Assembly (NCBI GenBank): GCA_035610835.1 | Contig: CM069441.1 | Coordinates: 81,143,848 to 81,207,847 of the forward strand | Length of the DNA: 64,000 nt | Origin: Ophiura sarsii | Taxonomy: Eukaryota > Echinodermata > Ophiuroidea > Amphilepidida > Ophiuridae | Direction of reading: 5' to 3' | Part shown: positions 57,802 through 64,000 of the stretch, in pieces | Layout: every line of letters begins with the position of its first letter | Numbering within the stretch: position 1 is the stretch's first letter | Notes under the pieces: model-generated | Database searches by the model: none | Seen by the model: only the letters and a program-made list of their open reading frames with translations | What the model was told of the DNA's origin: nothing | Position numbers and translations under genes: made by a program

Positions 57802-58244
57802 TTAATGATAGCACATGTGCACAATTATATCCCTATTTTCAAGAATCTTGACTGACAACAATGTTAGTAACCCTGTTAATAAATACCAGCACAAATAATA
57901 AGATACGTGGTCAAGATACAAATTGCTTATAATATTTACAATATAATATGGCTATATATAAACATAAAAAGTACATATGGTGTGTCAATATCAGATACAC
58001 TTAATTGCACAGTTTTGATTGTGAAATAAACATGGTGGTAAAATAATTTATAGATTTACACTGTCTTAAATATAATTAAAGAAGTACCCATATTTTAATC
58101 AGGTATTTATCTGACGAAAGGGGGAACAAACAAGGACATGGGGCAGCTGTTCCAAATCGGTGGTATAACACCCCGGAGAGGGCAGAATGGACAAATCTAC
58201 ACTACAAAAATCTGTTTTCCTTTTTGGAGACAACTGGTCTGTTT

Positions 58245-58730
58245 TGATGTGATGGGTCACATATATCCGGGCATATGTGACGTGTTCTACCGAAACCAGA
58301 CACAATTGGGCAAGATATCAAAATTGAGTTAGTATATTATTATTAACGTAGAGATCCTCAGCTTTACAGTGGTACCTCTCTTTTTTTGATCAGACTTCCC
58401 AAAGCGGAGTTACATCATTTTCAAGTTCGTCTTTTACGGTCTTTATGAAAACGCCTAACTGAGATATCGCCCTTTTAAAGTTACTAGAACTAGGCTTTTT
58501 ACGAGAACTAGGCTTTTTTAAATCACTGAAACATACATCCAGGATGATTTTTTAATCTGAATCTTTCACAATATTGTTATAAACACTCTGAAGATTAATT
58601 ATTTACCAGATACTCAAATTCCCAAAAAAATCACCCCCAATTATGTTTTGGGCTATTTCTCAGTTTGGAGCTCTGCCCAATTCCGTCTGGTTTTGGTAGA
58701 ACACGTCACATATATCCTGCTGTCTTTAAC
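58245..58730. repeat. Inverted repeat pair
   Basis: ATGTGACGTGTTCTACCGAA and ACCAGACACAATTGGGCA (58270-58312) recur inverted at 58668-58720. Probably a foldback element with unclear ends, just downstream of the receptor gene. Confidence 0.65.
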
Positions 58731-58960
58731 ATCCTATCAAGTGTTCCCTATCCCACATCTTAGTCATGGAATCAGGCTACATTTGACCATGTGCACTACA
58801 AAAAATATGTGTTTTCTATGGGCACATCAGAAATTGCGCCACTTTTGGTGGGCGCAGACAGGAAGGGCGCTTGCACCATGTCTTGGATACATTTCAGTTA
58901 CTGACCATAATTATCTCTCCTACTGATAACCCGACACTATTATCCGAAAAATTTCTGGAC

Positions 58961-60787
58961 TTAGGAGCAAGGGGAGTTGTTAATGCCATACGATGATGAG
59001 TACCCATCGTCAGAGCTTCTCCGCAGCTGTCGAGTGGACCTTTGATCAATTGTCATCGGCATTGTGGTCCGAGAAGGACTGAGATTGCCGTCATGTGCAA
59101 TGTTACCCATCTTAATGTCATCATTGTTGTTCACCATCAGGCCATAGATTGGCTGATGCTGTGTGGAACTAGGCATTTGCATTCGTCTCAACATTTCATC
59201 ATGCGTTATGTACCGTGGACTTACAGGTTCCTCATCGATGGTTACACTCCCATTCTTAAGTTCATCTTCTGTGCTGTTCGTCTGCAACAGACGACCGTCA
59301 TCATTGTTGTTCACCAGGCCATCATAGATTGGCTGATACTGTGTAGAACTAGGCATTCGCATTAACATTTCATCATGCGATATGTATGGCGAACTTATAG
59401 GTTCCTCATTGATAGTTACACTCCCATTCTCAAGTTCATCTTCTGTGCTGTTGGTCTGCGACAGACGACAACCGTATCCAGATTCACTGGCAGATGTCTC
59501 GCTATTATCATTGTGGCTGGCATCGGGTTCACAAACGGTGTCAGATAATTTGGGTAATTCAGACATGGCAGTAGCTGTAACATAGTGAGTGTAGGAGTCT
59601 TCCGACACACTAGATGTCGGAGATGGATGATTTTCCAAGAAAACATCGTCTTGAGAAGTTGCTAGCTGTCCAGCAATACACCTGTATGGAATGTAACCTG
59701 CGTCTCTTTCAGCGTGGTATGTAAGAGATGGATTTGTATGTCCAAAACAATCTTTGTTTTCATCCTGCTCATCATCCATACATTGTGGCCCATGACGGTT
59801 GTTACGAGGTACGTTTGTTATGTAACTTAGCGAATCGCATACCCTGTCATCCATGGTTTGGATCTCTTCTATCACTGGAGACTGCAGTTGGTCATCAATT
59901 GGGGAAGGTGGCAGACTCAAGTAATTCAGAACCTTGTTTTCAGGTAGTGCACCGCATCGCACATAATCTTCTACTGGTCCAACTAAATCTCTAATCTCCA
60001 CAATTTCAGGTTTTGTGCACGCGCCAGCAGACAGTACATAATCTGCCATAGGACTCTCAGACCTGGTGGCACCAATGACCTTTCCATCTATTTTGTTCCG
60101 ACTTTTCGCATCACAAGAAACTTTATCTTGCTCAGAACTCACAGAAAGGGGAATTAGTGTAAGTTGTGCTTGATGTACGTAACTATCAATCTCACCATCA
60201 GAGTAGGTCAGGCTACTAGGATTCTTCTCATTCGGGAGTTGAGCTACCAGAGAATCGCGGGACATCGATCTTCCACTGGCATCCATGATGGTCTTACTGG
60301 GCATCTCAGATTGAGCAGTGTCACTTATACTTCTAACCCTATCATTATTATCACCAACTACGCTATCTTCCCACTGGCCTCCAGGGGAACATTTATTAAC
60401 AGGAGACAGACCTTCACCTGTCATCGTGTTATAAACGATGGGGTCAGTGTTTTCATTTCCAGGCCAATAGCTTCCTCCGCTGCCCACGCTACGAGGGCTG
60501 TACTGTTGGGAGATGTTCCCAACGGACAGAAACTCTGTGACCGTAGCTAACTCTGACCGAGTTTTCCCTCCACCATCGAAACCAATCGCGTTGATGAGCG
60601 GTTTTAACTCTGGAAAGTCTCCTTTGTCGTTCATAAAGTTGTGATACCCATGCATGTTGTCTGGCTTCTTGTGATCTTTTTCTCTTGGGTTGATGTTGGG
60701 TTGGGTTGGGTTCAATTCGTCGTAACATTCTGATTCTTGGACATGGAAACTCGGGGAGATAAATCTTTTGCCGTAAGCGTTGTTAAG
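58961..60787 (-). CDS. Receptor terminal exon, tyrosine-rich tail
   Basis: 1827 bases in one open frame starting LNNAYGKRFISPSFHVQESE and ending NNSPCS then a stop. Length, even composition and the matching splice phase make this real coding sequence. The 174-bp internal duplication lies at about 59115-59465. Confidence 0.85.
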   Translation of the reverse strand, partial: LNNAYGKRFISPSFHVQESECYDELNPTQPNINPREKDHKKPDNMHGYHNFMNDKGDFPELKPLINAIGFDGGGKTRSELATVTEFLSVGNISQQYSPRSVGSGGSYWPGNENTDPIVYNTMTGEGLSPVNKCSPGGQWEDSVVGDNNDRVRSISDTAQSEMPSKTIMDASGRSMSRDSLVAQLPNEKNPSSLTYSDGEIDSYVHQAQLTLIPLSVSSEQDKVSCDAKSRNKIDGKVIGATRSESPMADYVLSAGACTKPEIVEIRDLVGPVEDYVRCGALPENKVLNYLSLPPSPIDDQLQSPVIEEIQTMDDRVCDSLSYITNVPRNNRHGPQCMDDEQDENKDCFGHTNPSLTYHAERDAGYIPYRCIAGQLATSQDDVFLENHPSPTSSVSEDSYTHYVTATAMSELPKLSDTVCEPDASHNDNSETSASESGYGCRLSQTNSTEDELENGSVTINEEPISSPYISHDEMLMRMPSSTQYQPIYDGLVNNNDDGRLLQTNSTEDELKNGSVTIDEEPVSPRYITHDEMLRRMQMPSSTQHQPIYGLMVNNNDDIKMGNIAHDGNLSPSRTTMPMTIDQRSTRQLRRSSDDGYSSSYGINNSPCS

Positions 60788-63700
60788 CTGTGCGTAAGAA
60801 AAAAAGCGATAACAGATGTTATTTATTTAAAAGAATGCAAATGTGACAACAATATGAAAATAATAATTGATGAATATTGTCCGATTCTGAATACCATTCA
60901 GATCCTGGGGGCTGACTAATATTACGCTGTAAACATCTGCATAAGTGGAAACATAGGACATTAGAGCATCTGTTTGGAGGGTGCATTTACATGTGAGTTA
61001 AATTAAATACATGAGTGCCTCCATCCCCACCCTCCACCCCATCCCGGATCCGGCTCTGAATACCATTCCGATCCTGGGGGCTGACTAATATTACGCTGTA
61101 AACATCTGCATAAGTGGAAACATAGGACATTAGAGCATCTGTTAGGAGGGTGCATTTACATATGAGTTAAATTAAATACATGAGTGCCTCCATCCCCACC
61201 ATCCACCCCATCCCGGATCCGGCTCTGAATACCATTCCGATCCTGGGGGCTGACTAATATTACGCTGTAAACATCTGCATAAGTGGAAACATAGGACATT
61301 AGAGCATCTGTTAGGAGGGTGCATTTACATGTGAGTTAAATTAAATACATGAGTGCCTCCATCCCCACCCTCCACCCCATCCCGGATCCGGCTCTGAATA
61401 CCATTCAGATCCTGGGGGCTGACAAATATTACGCTGTAAACATCTGCATAAGTGGAAACATAGGACATTAGAGCATCTGTTAGGAGGGTGCATTTACATA
61501 TGAGTTAAATTAAATACATGAGTGCCTCCATCCCCACCATCCACCCCATCCCGGATCCGGCTCTGAATACCATTCCGATCCTGGGGGCTGACTAATATTA
61601 CGCTGTAAACATCTGCATAAGTGGAAACATAGGACATTAGAGCATCTGTTAGGAGGGTGCATTTACATGTGAGTTAAATTAAATACATGAGTGCCTCCAT
61701 CCCCACCCTCCACCCCATCCCGGATCCGGCTCTGAATACCATTCCGATCCTGGAGGCTGACTAATATTACGCTGTAAACATCTGCATAAGTGGAAACATA
61801 GGACATTAGAGCATCTGTTAGGAGGTGCATTTACATGTGAGTTAAATTAAATACATGAGTGCCTCCATCCCCACCCTCCACCCCATCCCGGATCCGGCTC
61901 TGAATACCATTCAGATCCTGGAGGCTGACTAATATTACGCTGTAAACATCTGCATAAGTGGAAACATAGGACATTAGAGCATCTGTTAGGAGGTGCATTT
62001 ACATATGTGAGTTAAATTAAATACATGAGTGCCTCCATCCCCACCCTCCACCCCATCCCGGATCCGGCTCTGAATACCATTCAGATCCTGGGGGCTGACT
62101 AATATTACGCTGTAAACATCTGCATAAGTGGAAACATAGGACATTAGAGCATCTGTTAGGAGGGTGCATTTACATGTGAGTTAAATTAAATACATGAGTG
62201 CCTCCATCCCCACCCTCCACCCCATCCCGGATCCGGCTCTGAATACCATTCAGATCCTGGGGGCTGACAAATATTACGCTGTAAACATCTGCATAAGTGG
62301 AAACATAGGACATTAGAGCATCTGTTAGGAGGTGCATTTACATATGTGAGTTAAATTAAATACATGAGTGCCTCCATCCCCACCCTCCACCCCATCCCGG
62401 ATCCGGCTCTGAATACCATTCAGATCCTGGAGGCTGACTAATATTACGCTGTAAACATCTGCATAAGTGGAAACATAGGACATTAGAGCATCTGTTAGGA
62501 GGTGCATTTACATATGTGAGTTAAATTAAATACATGAGTGCCTCCATCCCCACCCTCCACCCCATCCCGGATCCGGCTCTGAATACCATTCAGATCCTGG
62601 GGGCTGACTAATATTACGCTGTAAACATCTGCATAAGTGGAAACATAGGACATTAGAGCATCTGTTAGGAGGGTGCATTTACATGTGAGTTAAATTAAAT
62701 ACATGAGTGCCTCCATCCCCACCCTCCACCCCATCCCGGATCCGGCTCTGAATACCATTCAGATCCTGGGGGCTGACTAATATTACGCTGTAAACATCTG
62801 CATAAGTGGAAACATAGGACATTAGAGCATCTGTTAGGAGGTGCATTTACATATGTGAGTTAAATTAAATACATGAGTGCCTCCATCCCCACCCTCCACC
62901 CCATCCCGGATCCGGCTCTGAATACCATTCAGATCCTGGAGGCTGACTAATATTACGCTGTAAACATCTGCATAAGTGGAAACATAGGACATTAGAGCAT
63001 CTGTTAGGAGGTGCATTTACATATGTGAGTTAAATTAAATACATGAGTGCCTCCATCCCCACCCTCCACCCCATCCCGGATCCGGCTCTGAATACCATTC
63101 CGATCCTGGAGGCTGACTAATATTACGCTGTAAACATCTGCATAAGTGGAAACATAGGACATTAGAGCATCTGTTAGGAGGGTGCATTTACATGTGAGTT
63201 AAATTAAATACATGAGTGCCTCCATCCCCACCCTCCACCCCATCCCGGATCCGGCTCTGAATACCATTCAGATCCTGGAGGCTGACTAATATTACGCTGT
63301 AAACATCTGCATAAGTGGAAACATAGGACATTAGAGCATCTGTTTGGAGGGTGCATTTACATATGTGAGTTAAATTAAATACATGAGTGCCTCCATCCCC
63401 ACCATCCACCCCATCCCCGATCCATAACAATTGCTTTTCTTCAGGGGGGGGGGGGGGGGTCCCAAACATCCTGGGGGTCATAGATATTTTACACAGAATA
63501 TTGTGGGGGATGGAGATCATGAAAATAATGCCATTGTAATGGGGGGGGGGGGTCAAAACAACATTTTATTTAAAAAACTGATTCTTTTTGGGCACGCAAC
63601 TGTTTCCCCCTAAACACTAACTAGATGGGCATTGTAAATACAGATTTGTATGTGTGTGTTGGGGCGAGGGGGTCATAAAAAATAATCAACATCCGAGTTG

Positions 63701-63951
63701 GGGTCATAAAGATAATCACTTTCATTTTAAGGGGTCATACAAATTGTGGGACCCCCCCCCCCCCCCCCCCCCACCTCCCTACAAAAGAAAATGACACCTA
63801 CTTTAAGGGTAATTTACCTTTACAATTTCTGGTAGCTTGACCTCATATGTCTCCTTATTAAGCTTCTTCCAAATGTAATATATCAACAACACGATGAGTA
63901 ACAAAAACATACCAACAGAGGGCATCACAATAGCCAATATGGGTAGTTGAT
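58961..63951 (-). CDS. Single-pass receptor, last two exons (transmembrane and cytoplasmic tail)
   Basis: Two exons: 63951-63818 and 60787-58961. The first follows TTTTTCGCAG and ends AAG|GTAAAT; the second follows TTACGCACAG and runs 609 codons to a stop at 58961. Phase 0 agrees at the junction. Exon 1 gives a short lead, a ~22-residue hydrophobic helix (LAIVMPSVGMFLLLIVLLIY) and WKKLNKE, so the tail is cytoplasmic. The tail is acidic and disordered with many tyrosines: YVHQ (STAT3-type YxxQ), LNYLSL (ITIM-like), DYVLS, DYVRC, HYVTA, YDEL, YDGL. It contains a tandem ~58-residue duplication (QTNSTEDELENGSV / QTNSTEDELKNGSV). There is no kinase, phosphatase, SEFIR or death domain. This fits a cytokine-receptor-like or other kinase-coupled receptor; no box 1 is certain. 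The ectodomain is off the window, so the family remains open. Confidence 0.75.
60889..63427. repeat. Intronic 169-bp satellite, 15 copies
   Basis: Monomers start with GAATACCATTC at 60889, 61058, 61227, 61396, 61565, 61734, 61902, 62072, 62241, 62411, 62581, 62750, 62920, 63090 and 63259; lengths are 168-170. Copies are nearly identical. Monomers 8-10 and 11-13 form a 509-bp higher-order repeat. The array fills most of the 3.0 kb last intron of the receptor gene. In the sense of that gene each monomer carries CCCTCCTAACAG|A and TTTCCACTTATGCAG|A, which look like splice acceptors. Confidence 0.95.
63428..63817. other. Intron with G and C tracts
   Basis: Three G tracts (63445, 63541 and the GGGGCGAGGGGG area at 63660) and a 22-base C tract near 63751, separated by GGGGGTCATA words. 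Similar GGGGTCATAC words occur at 46098-46130. No coding exon. Confidence 0.55.
63818..63951 (-). CDS. Receptor exon with transmembrane segment
   Basis: 134 bases with entry phase 1 and exit phase 0. It encodes QLPILAIVMPSVGMFLLLIV through LPEIVK. The acceptor pyrimidine tract is strong, and the donor AAG|GTAAAT is good. Confidence 0.8.
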
Positions 63952-64000
63952 CTGCGAAAAATACAAAACAAATTATATTTAACAAGAAACAATTTGGGGC

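Noticed and set aside
59042..60550. Several plus-strand frames opposite the receptor tail
   Set aside because: They are shadows of the 1827-base minus-strand coding exon.
60889..63427. CRISPR array
   Set aside because: Tandem monomers have no unique spacers between repeats, and this is an animal nuclear genome.
62325..63556. Repeated minus-strand frames with DVYSVILVSLQDLNGIQ
   Set aside because: They are satellite monomers. The frames hit stops each monomer, so a repeated-exon gene is not supported, though the acceptor-like sites are reported.

Overview
This is a 64 kb piece of an animal nuclear genome. It has split genes with GT-AG introns, abundant short DNA transposons, tRNA-derived SINEs, a LINE fragment, minisatellites and long poly-G/poly-C tracts. 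The frequent TAGGCCTA-type motifs and the transposon mix suggest a marine deuterostome, with an echinoderm as my best guess, but the sequence does not prove the taxon. There is one 100-base assembly gap (15527-15626). No operons, CRISPR arrays or replication origins are present.

Four protein-coding loci can be supported. (1) A minus-strand open frame runs off the left edge from 1780 to 1. It carries two tandem copies of a cysteine-protease-like domain of the kind found with Helitron/PIF1 transposon proteins; one copy has lost its key residues. (2) A single-exon plus-strand gene (22667-23902) encodes a 411-residue basic, serine-rich protein that I do not recognise. (3) A six-exon minus-strand gene (45191 to 35665) encodes a Speedy/RINGO protein, a cyclin-independent activator of CDK1/CDK2. 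It was assembled from exons whose splice sites and phases all agree, giving 402 residues. (4) The last two exons of a single-pass membrane receptor (minus strand, 63951 to 58961) encode a transmembrane segment and a 608-residue tyrosine-rich cytoplasmic tail. The ectodomain lies beyond the right edge.

Most of the rest is mobile or tandem DNA. Three classes of non-autonomous DNA transposon can be told apart by their target duplications: TTAA-flanked (piggyBac-like) elements in at least five families, TA-flanked (Tc1/mariner-like) elements, and elements with 8-bp duplications (hAT-like). Many are nested, and in several cases the uninterrupted host sequence is present elsewhere in the window, so the insertion order can be read. 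The largest is a 3.6 kb TTAA-flanked foldback (9835-13468) whose inner part is made of inverted repeats rich in CAAGATGGC/GCCATCTTG. Other elements sit in the introns of the Speedy gene.

Layout: 1-1780 protease-like ORF; 2.0-5.3 kb minisatellites; 5.3-9.7 kb repeats, SINE and LINE fragments; 9.8-18.2 kb large foldback and nested elements; 18.2-22.6 kb mostly featureless; 22.7-23.9 kb unknown gene; 24.2-25.2 kb minisatellite with insertions; 25.6-34.9 kb dense MITEs and one intact SINE; 35.7-45.2 kb Speedy gene; 46.4-52.3 kb nested MITEs; 52.7-54.8 kb Helentron-like hairpin and an exact tandem duplication; 57.3-57.8 kb MITE; 59.0-63.95 kb receptor gene, whose last intron is filled by a 15-copy, 169-bp satellite.
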